Shown: piece by piece, positions 33,070 to 44,122 of the stretch | Numbering within the stretch: the first letter of the stretch is position 1 | How the letters are laid out: each line of letters begins with the position of its first letter | Assembly: GCA_022579005.1 (NCBI GenBank) | Contig: MU401477.1 | Span: forward strand, 1 to 64,000 | DNA: 64,000 bases | Direction: 5' to 3' | Source of the DNA: Poronia punctata | Lineage: Eukaryota; Ascomycota; Sordariomycetes; Xylariales; Xylariaceae | Program-made: the position numbers and the translations under genes | The notes under the pieces: generated by a model | The model's database searches: none | Seen by the model: only the letters and a program-made list of their open reading frames with translations | Told to the model about the DNA's origin: nothing

Positions 33070-36000
33070 GTACTGTCGTAATATAGACGTGAGAAAGGGC
33101 AGAACTAACTACGAGACAGGTTGGGCCGCTCTTGCCATGGTGGTAGGTCGATGTATTGCAGTCGGGGATCTCCCAGACCATCAATATCGTCACTTATCGG
33201 CACATTGTCATTGCCTTTTGTCGACGGCTCATGCGGCATCAAACCCTGGAGTATATTCTTGGCAACAGCAACGCGGTTAGATCGTCGGTGGTGAATCCCC
33301 AGACCGTGGTGACGATTCCGGTGACAACAACCAAGACCTCGACCAACATCTCTTGTTAGAGATTTTCGTATATTTTCTTCGTATAAACTAGGTCGAGGAA
33401 CGTCGTCTTGTCTTCCTTGAAGGCCTCGTAAGAAAAGGTATAATCAGGTTAAACTTTGTTTTTTAATATAGTTATAGTATAGATTTAATAAGGAACATGT
33501 CAAAGCTTGTAGGCTTAAAGAAGGAGCCACTGGTAGAGGTTGGTAGGTACAGCAGGTAAAGCCCACAAATCTGATGAATGCAGGAGAACGTAGGGTATAT
33601 ACCTATACCTACCTTGACATATCTCAATTTTTTCTCTCTTCATGGCAGTCCGAGGGTAAAACCACCAATTACTATTGCCGACTCCGAACTATAAAGGAAT
33701 GCCTTGAACCTCGGTTGGCAGCCTCTCAGTTGATCACCTTATCACACGATGACCTATGTAAAGAGGCTTTAGCTGAAACGTTGTCTAATTGGTGAACAGA
33801 TACCAATCTGCGCCTGCGAACACTCGAGGATTTGAAGTTTCACTTTGATGAAATGGTCGTTGTGTCCATGGACCATATATCATCCACATTGCGGTCTGAA
33901 TATTCCAGTCAGACGAGAAGTTCCATAAAGGGGATATCGACATCGTCATGACATCACAGACACTCCTCTCATCCCTTGGACGAGTTGCTAGGACCCTAAT
34001 AGCCCTATCACACTCTCTTCACCCATACCGGATACATGGACTCTGGACAGTACCGACTTGGGAGGTTCACCGTCAACCTAGCCTACCATATATGAGGTCG
34101 GCAACCCAGGTTCGACCAGCCCGCCCTATACTAACCCATCCCCCCCACATCTTTCCCCTGGCTATTATTATTCTGCCGTCAGCTTACGAGCATGTTCCAC
34201 AAGAGATTTACTCCACTCGAAAGCCGTGCTACGTAGGCCTCTTGTAACCAGCCGGCCCAGTTCGACTACACACGTACATGGTTTCCACAGATCGGATGGT
34301 CGCAGAGGGTGGGGATCCCGTGGCAAGTTGGAAGGGCCGGCCGCGGAAGTGCTGAACAGAAGAAAACATGCTGATCCAACCACATGGTCTGCAGTCGGAA
34401 CGACTAGGTAGACTAGCGGGGTGGATCATCCCATGTGTGCCACGAGGGAAGAAGTAGCAGAGTTAAGTATTACGGCAATGGAGTATAGGTCTTGCGTGTG
34501 ATTGGGTAATTATATTCTGTCGGCAATGTGGTCATCCTCGCGGATTTTGCCCCCCATCCACTCGAGTGTGTCTAATATCAAACCCGTCTCCAAAACGCGG
34601 GTAGTTAAGGTAGCTTTGGTTCTGAAACGAACGGACATTTACCCGCCGATTTGTGCCCCGACTTCAACCACGTTTTTTAGAGAAGACGGCGGGTTTTGAT
34701 CCCCATGTGCGATGGTGAATGTAGCAGCGCAGGTGACGAATGATGTCCTGCTTGCTTTTACATATGTGATATAACATATGACTGGTGGTTTCCACGCGGA
34801 CTCCTGTTGTCCCACATGGCCACGCGAGAACCAGTGTTGACGGGCTATATATTTTACAGGGCTATCTATCGAAGGATTTGTATTTACCTCATTTCATTTT
34901 ACTGCAGCTGATGATGCATTGGTTAATGAAGCTAATGATGCCCTCGCTTTTCCACCCGACAGCTAACCTAACCTAGACCACCTACTCGTACTAGGTATTC
35001 TGCATTTACCTACACCTCATACCTAATAATAATTATACTAACCGACGCGTCGGGAATACCTCTCTGAGTCCTGCCGTCGTAAGCGGTGCAGGCCAACCTG
35101 AATTAATTAGGTAGTATGGAAGTCTTGGCATCAACAACAGACTTCCTTCCTTTCCTGGCTCGTATTGCGACAAAATACAACCCCCTTCTTCTTTCTTTTC
35201 TACCTACCAGTACACGTATCTGCATGTCGTCGCTTCTTACTGGACAGGGGAAAAAAGGAAGAGCTAGAAAAAAGAAAATCGATAACAAATCAAGCTTATT
35301 ATACCAAGACGGCTTTGCATTGTTATCCACCTACCACGTTTTTTTTTGATTTTCTTTTTTCTTCTTGGTCTAAACAAGCTCTTTGTAAATCATCTCGAGC
35401 TACTTCCTAATTAAACCAATACAAGCAACCCAACTGATGCAAAATGTGAAATGTAGCTTTTCCCCTGCTTACATTCTCTAAGGTTAGACTAAATACTTGT
35501 AGGTAAGGTAGGTACGTACGTACGTGTATATACTACTCGTACACGTCCTGTTGCCCCATCACGCGTTGTCGTCGTCCATCGCAGCTGGCTGGCTGGCTCT
35601 TCTTCTTGTCTTTTCTTTTCTTTTCTTTAGGGCCATCTAAGGTTTAGGAAGATGCGGTAATTAAACGCCGCTACAGATGTACGGTACTTTTTATTCACCT
35701 GAAAATAATCCTTCTTTTGTACTAGGTACCTAGATTGCTAAGATACATAATGTATTCAATCACTACATACGAGTAAATATAAAGTCACTGCCAATTTTAA
35801 ATGTCACGCACATGCATGCGTGCGTATATATCTAGCAACCTTACAAAGTACTTAACCTACATACCCCAGACTCGGTCTAATTTTATAATATAAGGGGCCA
35901 GTGCATAAAAACACCAAGAGTAAATGATATTACCTTATGTACCTAGTCTACTGGTAATGGGGGTACAAATTCATTTTTGATAAATACCAGGGGAGGTGGT

Positions 36001-36472
36001 ACATTGCTTGTTAAAGAAAACATATCTTGTTTCTTTGCCTACCTACCTACTAACAAGTAAGATACGAGTAAGTGTAGATAGGAACTGTTGGTGTTGGTGT
36101 GCAGGGGATTTTATATACCTACATATGCATGTTCGGGGCGCAGTAGGTATCTAGTTTTCGTGCTGGAGATGATCATCGTAAGGGGGGGCCATAAATGATG
36201 CACTTCGCCGCACGGGGGAAAGGGAGGTAGGAGGTCTGATAATGCAGGACATCCAACTGTGCCAGATTTGCTTTTGTCTTGGTATCTATTCTCTTCCATT
36301 TGCTTACGAGTTGTATGGACATATATAACTAACCTAGTCCTACGTATTCGCAAGTGCATGAAATGGTTACAGCACAGGATTAAACCCAAGGCCGTGTGCG
36401 TATGTGTGCGGAACGTACGTTGGGCCGTATTATTATCATTATTATTGTATGCTATCCAAAAAAGAAAGAAAA
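33070..36472. other. Gene-poor region, right of the retroelement remnant
   Basis: No recognised gene. Parts may belong to the same decayed element, because an AT-rich segment lies at about 33450-33495. Pyrimidine-rich and AT-rich DNA with TACGAGTA/TACTCGTA copies at 34983, 35534, 35768 and 36063 leads up to the 3' end of the helicase gene. Confidence 0.5.
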
Positions 36473-39400
36473 CTACCTTCCAGAGTTCTTCGGTAACTTT
36501 TTCTTCTCAAGCTCTTCGACGTCCTTCTTTTTGTGGAAGTGAGGGGCAACTTCGTTCAGCCATTGCGGCCGGATGGGCATGCAGCTCCGCATGTACTCCT
36601 TATTCGTCAACACGAGCTCGTAGTAGATGATCGTCTTCTCCGGTGGGTCCGACTTGATGAGGACGGAGCTTGGATGGATATACACGGTCGTGTTATTCTT
36701 CAAGGTCCGGTAGCTGTCCCCGCCCCGCTGCAGTCGTGCAGCGTTGGGGAAGAAGCCGGCCGTCAGGGCCTTCTGGATCGGTTCTAGGTTGGACGAGCCG
36801 CAAGACGAGGGCGCCACCTCGACACGCTCACATAGCTTGGCGAGCTGATCTCGGACGTCGCGTGCGCGCGTAAGCGAGCGTTGCTGCAGGAAATTCTCCC
36901 GCGACCAGACCGGAGAGAAGTCGCTGTCGACCCACTGGTTCCATATATTTAACAGCGTTATGTGGTCGCCCCCATCCTTGACGGTGAACCGGTTGCGCGC
37001 ACTGTCGGCGTGGATCTTCTTGTCTTTCGGCCGGAAGAAGAGGGCGGAAGCTTCGCTGAGCATAGAAACGATGGATAAAACTTCGTCGACGCACTTGAAC
37101 TTGTCCGCCGCTAGCACGGCTTTAGCAAGCATCGGGTCCGTCGGGAATTCGGCCATCTGACGGCCAACTTTAGTAAGTTCGCCTTTGTGATTCAAAGCTT
37201 GGAGTGCAAACAGCTGGTTCAAAGCTCCAATCAGAGATTCGGTCGGAGGCGGATCCATAAACTCAAACTCTAGAAGCTGGTTGATGCCGAGAGACTTGAG
37301 CTGCAGAACGACTCCGTTGAGGTTCGTCCGCTGTATTTCGGGCGTGGTGGACTCGTCCATTTCGTTCATGTAGGCATACTTGGTATAAAGCCGAAAGCAT
37401 TTGCCAGGGCCCACACGTCCGGCACGGCCGCTTCGTTGATTCGCAGAAGCACGCGAACACGGTACAACCACCAGGTTGGACATGCCTGTCGCTGGGTTGT
37501 AAATGTTCTCTTTGACGTAGCCAGGGTCGATCACGAATGTTATTCCGTCTATCGTCAAACTCGTCTCCGCGATGTTGGTCGCCAATACGACTTTACGAGC
37601 CCCCTCAGGAGTCGGCTCGAAGATCTTGGATTGGAGATCCGACGGAAGATTGGCGTAAATCGGGCAGATAATCAGCTCCTTGACGCGATTCCCGAGCTTC
37701 CTCGCGGTATCGGTCAACTGCTGTTCTGCTGCTTCAATTTCGTCCTGACCAGTCAAGAAAACCAAGATATCTCCTACCCCTTGGGTCGTGTGAATCTGGA
37801 AGATGGTTGTGATAGCGGCTGTGAGGTAATTTGCTTCAGGGGCTGGTGTATAATAGATGTCGACGGGGTATCTTCGCCCCGGAATGTTGAAAATGGGGGC
37901 ATCGTCAAAGTACGTGGCAAACTTCTCCGCGTTCATCGTCGCCGAGGAGATGAGTAATTTCAGGTCTGGTCGCTCTCTCGCTAGATCCTTGACTAGTGCT
38001 AGTAGAATATCGGTATGAACCGTCCGTTCGTGTGCCTCGTCAATCATCAGAGCAGAATACCCGGCAAGATCGGGTTCCGTCATGAATTCTCGTAGCAACA
38101 TGCCGTCTGTCATGTACTTTAATACGGTCTTGTCGCTGGTATTGTCTTCGAACCGTATCGAATAGCCGACTTCATTTCCCACCTTGACGCCCATCTCCTC
38201 AGCAACACGAGCTGCTACACTCATGGCGGCCACTCGTCTCGGCTGTGTGCAGCCAACCTTGAGGCCACCCTTTGTATACCCTGCCTCATGAAGATACTGA
38301 GGAAGCTGTGTTGTTTTGCCACTACCAGTCTCTCCGACGAGCACCAGGATCTGATGTTGCTCGATTGCAGCAATAAACTCGTCTCGATATTTGAATATGG
38401 GAAGACTTTTGCGTGTCTCTTGTATCGATAATGCCTTCTTCTCGGCCGCCTCGATTTGGGCCTCCAAGAATCGTTGTTCCTTGGTCAACTGCTTGCCTTC
38501 GCCAGCCAACGTCGACCCCAGATTCCATTGAATGTACTGCTCAGGGTCGAGGATAGGGGCATATTCGCCCTCATCTTCCCGCTCCGCTCTGTTGATCTGG
38601 GCTTTGGCTTTGAGGGTCTGTTCGCGCTCCCATTCCTCGTGCTCGGTGACGAACTTCTCCTGTCCATACTCGTCCTTGTCCACATAGCGCTTATACAGAG
38701 CCTCCTCTTTTCTCTTTTTGTCAATTTTGCCCTTCTCTGTGATATAGTCTTCTGGCATGTAATAGCCATCTCGGTGATCGTCGATTCGTAACCGTTCTTC
38801 CGCAAGTCGCAGAATCTCTCGATTCTTCGCAAATTCGGCAATCTCCTTTTCGGACAGGCGAACGCCACTTCGTAGCTCAGCAGTCTCTTCAGCTACTTGT
38901 TTGCGCAATAGTGCTAATCTTTCTGCTTCTCGTTTCTTCAAGTAGTCCTGCCGAGAACGTTCTCGCAGATCAGGCATCGCAGCTCGCTTGGCAGCAATTT
39001 CTTCAGCCAGGCGCTGGCGCTCTCTTTCAGCTTTCCCCTCGACATTTTTCGATTTCCCCGAATCTCGTTCTTTCAGTCGCTTAGCGAACGCTTCTCTCTC
39101 GGCCCTATCTCTAGCAGCGTCAGAATCCGCGCCATCTTCGTCATCGTCATCATCGTGGTGGCTAAGTTTAACCCGTTTCGCCGCAGATTCCTTGAATTCA
39201 GGTTCGTCCGCGCGCTCATCCCCGGACGGCGACGGCTCGGGTTCCTCGTCACCCCAACGATCGTCATCATCACCTTGATCGCGTTTCCGGATAGTTTTTG
39301 ATTTATGTTTGGATTCTCTGCGGGGAGACCGGCTCCGGCTGCGGCTGCGGCTTCGATGGCGATGACGATGTGATCGAGAGCGGTCATTTTCGTCGCGTCG

Positions 39401-39481
39401 CCGATGCTTGGATTTCGTTTCAACCTTTTGCGGGCCAACCTCGTCCTCGTCCATAGGGACGAATGCATAACGTTTGCTCAT
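36473..39481 (-). CDS. PRP2: DEAH-box spliceosomal RNA helicase Prp2 (DHX16/Cdc28 family)
   Basis: An intron-free gene of 1002 aa when started at the ATG at 39481 ([13 protein letters not shown]). The frame is open 32 codons further, to 39577, but that extension lacks family similarity. The N-terminus is an SR-like basic region ([15 protein letters not shown]) followed by charged coiled segments. The helicase core starts near residue 370: GETGSGKTT at about 380, DEAH at about 480, SAT at about 514 and QRSGRAGR at about 682. Winged-helix, ratchet and OB-fold segments follow, up to a basic C-terminus. Prp2 uses ATP to remodel the activated spliceosome before the first transesterification; Spp2 is its known G-patch partner. 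Stretches such as [23 protein letters not shown] and [21 protein letters not shown] separate it from Prp16, Prp22 and Prp43. Confidence 0.95.
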   Translation of the reverse strand: MSKRYAFVPMDEDEVGPQKVETKSKHRRRDENDRSRSHRHRHRSRSRSRSRSPRRESKHKSKTIRKRDQGDDDDRWGDEEPEPSPSGDERADEPEFKESAAKRVKLSHHDDDDDEDGADSDAARDRAEREAFAKRLKERDSGKSKNVEGKAERERQRLAEEIAAKRAAMPDLRERSRQDYLKKREAERLALLRKQVAEETAELRSGVRLSEKEIAEFAKNREILRLAEERLRIDDHRDGYYMPEDYITEKGKIDKKRKEEALYKRYVDKDEYGQEKFVTEHEEWEREQTLKAKAQINRAEREDEGEYAPILDPEQYIQWNLGSTLAGEGKQLTKEQRFLEAQIEAAEKKALSIQETRKSLPIFKYRDEFIAAIEQHQILVLVGETGSGKTTQLPQYLHEAGYTKGGLKVGCTQPRRVAAMSVAARVAEEMGVKVGNEVGYSIRFEDNTSDKTVLKYMTDGMLLREFMTEPDLAGYSALMIDEAHERTVHTDILLALVKDLARERPDLKLLISSATMNAEKFATYFDDAPIFNIPGRRYPVDIYYTPAPEANYLTAAITTIFQIHTTQGVGDILVFLTGQDEIEAAEQQLTDTARKLGNRVKELIICPIYANLPSDLQSKIFEPTPEGARKVVLATNIAETSLTIDGITFVIDPGYVKENIYNPATGMSNLVVVPCSRASANQRSGRAGRVGPGKCFRLYTKYAYMNEMDESTTPEIQRTNLNGVVLQLKSLGINQLLEFEFMDPPPTESLIGALNQLFALQALNHKGELTKVGRQMAEFPTDPMLAKAVLAADKFKCVDEVLSIVSMLSEASALFFRPKDKKIHADSARNRFTVKDGGDHITLLNIWNQWVDSDFSPVWSRENFLQQRSLTRARDVRDQLAKLCERVEVAPSSCGSSNLEPIQKALTAGFFPNAARLQRGGDSYRTLKNNTTVYIHPSSVLIKSDPPEKTIIYYELVLTNKEYMRSCMPIRPQWLNEVAPHFHKKKDVEELEKKKLPKNSGR

Positions 39482-40432
39482 GATTGTCAGTGTCCCTTTT
39501 GGCGCGGATCTAAGAGCAATAGGGTTGCGACGCTTAAACGCAGAGATTATAACAGAATGTCGAGGCGAAAGTTGCAAAACCGCCCGTGAGTCGTGACAGG
39601 GAAGGGTCTGGGGTTGTTGAGGAGTCTCTACTCGTACAAGCCTAGGTAGTACGAGTACATGTACTCGTCCTTAAACCATTCAGCGCAGGGAACTGCTACG
39701 CTCGATGTTTGCAGTTAATTCATTCGTGATATGCGGCTAAATTATCTACCTAGTAAATGAAACGTAAAGAGCAGTTGCTGTGTCAACTTTTTGCGTATTA
39801 TCTACATCAGCGGGTAGGCAACAAAGCAGGCATCACATTACAGAACTTCAGATGCTCGAAAGCAGGTACAGCATACGCACAGTGAGAGACCCTCGAATCT
39901 AACAGTCTGAAGTGGGTCAGCCACATGCCCACTTCAGAAAATTATGGAGGCCTTCAACCACTCAGATCCCACGGCTCTTGCGCCAAGCTGTTCCAGGTGT
40001 GTTCGTTACACGTGGACCCTCACTGTGCCTACGCCTTATCCCCTTTTTTATCTTATCTACAGTTCCGATAAGCTTAACTACGAAGTTGAGGCTGGGATTG
40101 TACCTATGTACATGGCATTTTAACACGTTGTTGATCCGCGGTTTTCGTCGATTTGAACAGCTATATTTAAAGATGTTGAATAAGCCTACATATCCACATA
40201 GATGATGCATTGAAGTGGCATCGCCCTCACATCTCCAGTTGTTAGTTGTTATACTTTTAATATATGTCATAGATTCCGAATGGAGCCCATGGCCCTTTTG
40301 TTTATGCAACACATCGACGTATGATCAATTGCTGCCGAAAGGGGTCCATATACTACCCATATTCTCTCTGATTTTCTTCCAAGGCTTAATTTGGGGCCTC
40401 TAGCTTATACGTCGCCTGCAGTTGAAGCCACC
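39482..40432. other. Divergent promoter region between PRP2 and SCJ1
   Basis: About 950 bp between two divergent genes. TACTCGTA/TACGAGTA occur at 39629 and 39650 with a CCTAGG word between them. The short frames are not credible genes. A GCCACC context directly precedes the SCJ1 ATG at 40433, a strong initiation context. Confidence 0.6.
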
Positions 40433-41816
40433 ATGCTTCTTCACGGAGCAGTTTTTCTACTGCTCTGTGTATTTGCACAGCTGGCACTATGCGCCCAGGA
40501 CTATTATAAGGTACGACCGATGCTTGCATTATACGCACTTTGCCCCCTGCCTCGCAGCAGGTCTAATACGTTTAATCGACATAGGTCTTGAACCTTGATC
40601 GCAATGCAAACGACAAACAGATCAAATCTGCATATCGACAGCTTAGCAAGAAGTTTCACCCAGACAAGAATCCGTACGTCTCTACCCTTTTTGATACCTA
40701 CATCACCAACGTCCTCCTACTTACTCTACTTCTAGCGGTGATCCCACAGCACAAGAAAAGTTTGTCGAGGTTTCCGAGGCCTACGAAGCCCTCATCGACC
40801 CCGAATTGCGAAAGATCTACGATAAATACGGACACGAGGGCTTAGAACAGCGCAAGCAAGGTGGCGGCGGGGGCCACCATGATCCCTTCGATCTCTTCAG
40901 CCGCTTCTTTGGTGGAGGCGGTCACTACCAGCGCGGACAGCCCCGAGGTCATAATGTCGAGATCAAGATTGGGCTTTCCCTGCGGGACTTTTACAATGGG
41001 CGGGACACCGAATTCCAATGGGAGAAACAGCAGATATGTGAGGAGTGTGACGGAACGGGTTCTGCAGATGGTGTAGTTGACACATGCTCCCAATGCGGAG
41101 GTCACGGTGTGCGCCTCATGAAGCATCAACTAGCACCTGGCATGTTCCAGCAGGTACAGACACAGTGCAATGCCTGTGGTGGTCAAGGAAAGACGATTAA
41201 GCATAAGTGCCCCGTCTGCCACGGCCATCGGGTTGTCCGCAAGGCTACCACCGTCCCGCTGAATGTAGGACGCGGCGCGGCTAAAGACAGCAAGATTGTG
41301 TACGAGAATGAAGCAGACGCGAGCCCGGATTACGTGGCTGGTGACCTCGTCGTCACGCTTACCGAAAAGGACCCCGATCTAGAGGAAGACAACCCGGACC
41401 ATGTCGACGGGGCGTTCTTCCGACGGAAAGGCGATGATCTGTTTTGGACCGAGGTTCTGTCACTGCGGGAAGCCTGGATGGGCGATTGGACTCGGAATAT
41501 CACGCATCTAGATGGCCATGTCGTGAGGCTCGGACGGGACCGCGGTGAGGTCGTGCAACCCGGCCACGTCGACACCATTGAGGGCGAAGGCATGCCTATA
41601 TGGAGCGAGGAAGGCGATTCTGTCTATCACAAGTTCGAGTTCGGGAAGCTCTACGTACAGTATGTCGTGGTGCTCCCGGACCAGATGCAGTCCGGCATGG
41701 AAAAGGAATTCTGGTCCGTATGGCAGAAGTGGAGGGGGAAGATTGGCGTCGACCTGCATAAGGATAGTGGACGGCCGGATGAGCCCATAATAAGCTCAGG
41801 ACATGATGAATTATAG
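40433..41816 (+). CDS. SCJ1: ER-lumenal DnaJ/Hsp40 co-chaperone Scj1
   Basis: Exons 40433-40510, 40585-40673 and 40736-41816 give 415 aa. The signal peptide spans about residues 1-20 ([20 protein letters not shown]). A J domain follows with the HPD triad at 51-53, then a Gly-rich linker ([13 protein letters not shown]). The zinc-binding region has four CxxC motifs ([32 protein letters not shown]), followed by the C-terminal substrate-binding domains. The protein ends in HDEL, the ER retrieval signal, so it acts in the ER lumen. Scj1 stimulates the Hsp70 Kar2/BiP in folding and quality control of secretory proteins. Introns are 74 and 62 nt with donors GTACGA and GTACGT. It diverges from PRP2. 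The assignment is firm because signal peptide, type I DnaJ layout and HDEL coincide. Confidence 0.95.
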
Positions 41817-42448
41817 ACGATGTATGGTGAATGGAATAGAACGTATAATATACTATACTGAATGAACATCTATCAAGCGGCGTGTTTTTACATCGTGGTG
41901 ACTACACGTAAGCTCTTAATGTGTATGTCTACTCCTTGTCAGAAGAACCAGTGGTAGGGTCATGAGAGAATCAGAAGTAGCTTTGATGAACCCAAGAAGC
42001 TTCCTGTACCCCTGACGGCTTGGACAGGACATGTCATACAGACTAACCTAGTCTACAGGGAGGGCGACAATGTGGGTCGACATCAATCGCGTGATTGGGG
42101 TTGACGTGGATGGATTATGGGCATAGATGAATCCCACGCGCGTACGCCGACAACGCTTCCTGCTTGTTATTTTCTCTACCTAACCCAGTGTTCTTGCCCT
42201 AAAAACATGTGTTTGCGAGTCAGATTTTTGGTATTTACATCTCATTGTATCGGGATATGGTGGGGCGGGAATGCTTAGTAAAAAAAGCATAGGTATTTGG
42301 GGTAAAAGTTAAACAACAACATCGCGGGGCCGGAATTTCTTCAAGATAGGTCGTCAGGAACTTTTGCCCATCCGAGTCCCCTTCTCTCTTCTAGCCCCGG
42401 CGTACCTGAACCTCCACCCCTCCCCCTGACCCCGAGGTGTCCCGGTCT

Positions 42449-42458
42449 ATATAAATAT
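42449..42458 (+). promoter_or_regulatory. TATA box of the methyltransferase gene
   Basis: The sequence TATATAAATA follows a C-rich stretch and is followed after about 30 bp by a pyrimidine-rich zone suited to transcription start. It is about 210 bp before the ATG, a distance partly taken up by the proposed 5' UTR intron. Confidence 0.6.
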
Positions 42459-42581
42459 CTCGCTTAGTCCCAGGTATTCTTTCCCTTCTTTTCTTTGGTT
42501 TCTTTTTGAAGAATTGGCACACATACACACCCACCCACACACCCACATCTTCCCCCCTTTCCACACAACCCCTCCAAAACC

Positions 42582-42642
42582 GTAAGTCCCATTCCCCCTC
42601 CCCCTTTTTTACATATCATCCCATAACTAACACCAATCCCAG
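42582..42642 (+). other. Probable 5' UTR intron (61 nt)
   Basis: The donor GTAAGT at 42582, a perfect ACTAAC branch site at about 42625-42631 and the acceptor CCCAG ending at 42642 form a textbook fungal intron. It lies 23 bp before the start codon of the methyltransferase. Confidence 0.75.
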
Positions 42643-42665
42643 AACAAAAACCAAACCAACTCAAA

Positions 42666-43772
42666 ATGCCAGAAAACAACAACATCCTAACCACCATCCC
42701 CGCCATATTCTGGTCCATCATCGGCCCCTGGCAATTCATGTCTTTATCAGCCAGTTTCATCCCCCAAACAATCCGTACCTTCAACGGTCTTCTCCCTGCC
42801 TTATCCATCCTCCTATCATCCCCTTCCTCATTCAAAGACACCTGGTTCGGGCACTTCTGGTCCGTCGTCGGCCCCAATGTACGCGAACGCGTATCCCCCG
42901 CCGTCCTGGCCCTCTTGGACGGCCGCGTCTCAAAAGGCCGCATTCTCGAAAACAATTCTTCCCCAGTGACACCCCACGAGGGAATATCCGGCACCGTGAT
43001 AGAAATCGGTCCAGCAAGCGGCCTCTGGGTCCGCGTATTTTCCCAATCCCAATCCCAATCCCAATCCCAAAATAAAAAAATCCAACACGTCTACGGCGTC
43101 GAACCAAACGCCAAACATCACGAAGCATTGAGACGAGAAATCGCAAATGCCGGTTTACAAGACGTGTACGAGATCGTACCTGTCGGTATCGAGCATTTGA
43201 ACAGGAATAATAATCAAGGGAAAAAATGGGACGGTAATATCGAGCCCGAATCGGTAGATTGCATCGTCTCCATTCTCTGTCTCTGCAGCATTCCGGACCC
43301 GGAACGGAATACGCAAGAGTTATATCGCCTCTTGCGTCCTGGTGGTCGTTGGTATGTTTTCGAACATGTCAAGCATGAGGATCTCTGGTACATGCGCTTC
43401 TATCAGCGTAAGCTTCAAATTTCTTTCATCCCCATCCCTATTCTCTTGAATTACCTACCTACCTTACCTAGGTACCTAACCTAACCAAATTCTTTTTACC
43501 TTTTTACCTTTTTTCTCCATCACAATGATTCCCCACCTCGGTCTTCCTGAATCCTGCCAACAAGGAAAAAGGGAACCCTTTTAATAACTTGACTATTTCT
43601 AGGCATTGTTAACCTTGTATGGCCGCATTTCCTTGGTGGTTGCCAACTGTGCCGGCCGACAGCGAAGACATTGGCAAATGCAGGCAAGTGGACTAGCATC
43701 GATGTGGCACCTCTGGCCGCTGAGCCGTGGCATAATGTCGTTACTCATATTGTAGGGGTCCTCACCAAGTAA
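42666..43772 (+). CDS. SAM-dependent class I methyltransferase, membrane-associated, METTL7-like
   Basis: Exons 42666-43407 and 43603-43772 give 303 aa. Motif I is VIEIGPASG at 111-119 and the acidic SAM-ribose motif is VYGVEPN at 142-148. The post-motif SVDCIVSILCLCSIPDPERN and the strand LLRPGGRWYVFEHV are typical of the methyltransferase-11 fold. Two hydrophobic N-terminal stretches (about 9-30 and 40-52) suggest monotopic membrane attachment, and the overall plan resembles METTL7-type thiol methyltransferases. The substrate is not known. The 195-nt intron (donor GTAAGC) contains a cluster of CCTAGG/GGTAGGTA-type words. The second exon continues RIVNLVWPHFLGGCQLCR and ends with HIVGVLTK. 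A SQSQSQSQSQ insert at about 126-135, encoded by TCCCAA repeats, separates motif I from the next strand and is probably strain-variable. Confidence 0.85.
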
Positions 43773-44122
43773 TATCATAGTTCCGAGGCAAGACACATTG
43801 CTAGCGGGCAGTATATACGAGTTCAAGTTAGGCACCTAGGTAGATGGCTGGTGGCAATGTAACACCGTGGTGGTATTTGTCTGTGTTGCGTAAGAGCTGA
43901 CAAGGTTGTGCTTCCAAGTTTCGGACAGCCCTCTCAGACGTATGTTAAAATATCAAGTTATTTCAAAAGGACCCAACGGTCAAATGCCATTCACAAGTCG
44001 ATTAAATCAACAAGTTGGTTGTTCATGTGGTATTATTAATGGATCAATTCGTAGGATTGATGTACACTATTAATTACAAACTCATCGAGTCGAAACCGTC
44101 ATATCTCATTATCCGTCGTAAC
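43773..44122. other. Intergenic region between convergent genes
   Basis: 350 bp of 3' flanks of the methyltransferase gene and the tandem-repeat protein gene. Nothing else seen. Confidence 0.6.

Larger units (their letters stand above)
41817..42665. other. Intergenic region with promoter of the methyltransferase gene
   Basis: 3' flank of SCJ1 and then the promoter of the methyltransferase gene. A TATA box lies near 42449-42458, followed by a pyrimidine-rich leader and a probable 5' UTR intron. No other gene seen. Confidence 0.6.

Noticed and set aside
37436..37957. 173-codon plus-strand frame opposite PRP2
   Set aside because: Lies wholly within the helicase core exon, whose motifs are unmistakable.
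39482..39577. Upstream ATG of the PRP2 frame at 39577
   Set aside because: The 32 added residues show no family similarity, and [13 protein letters not shown] is a natural start.
42506..43075. 189-codon plus-strand frame overlapping the methyltransferase start
   Set aside because: It is Pro/His-rich from the pyrimidine-rich leader, runs through the 5' UTR intron, and is in a different frame from the SAM-binding motifs.
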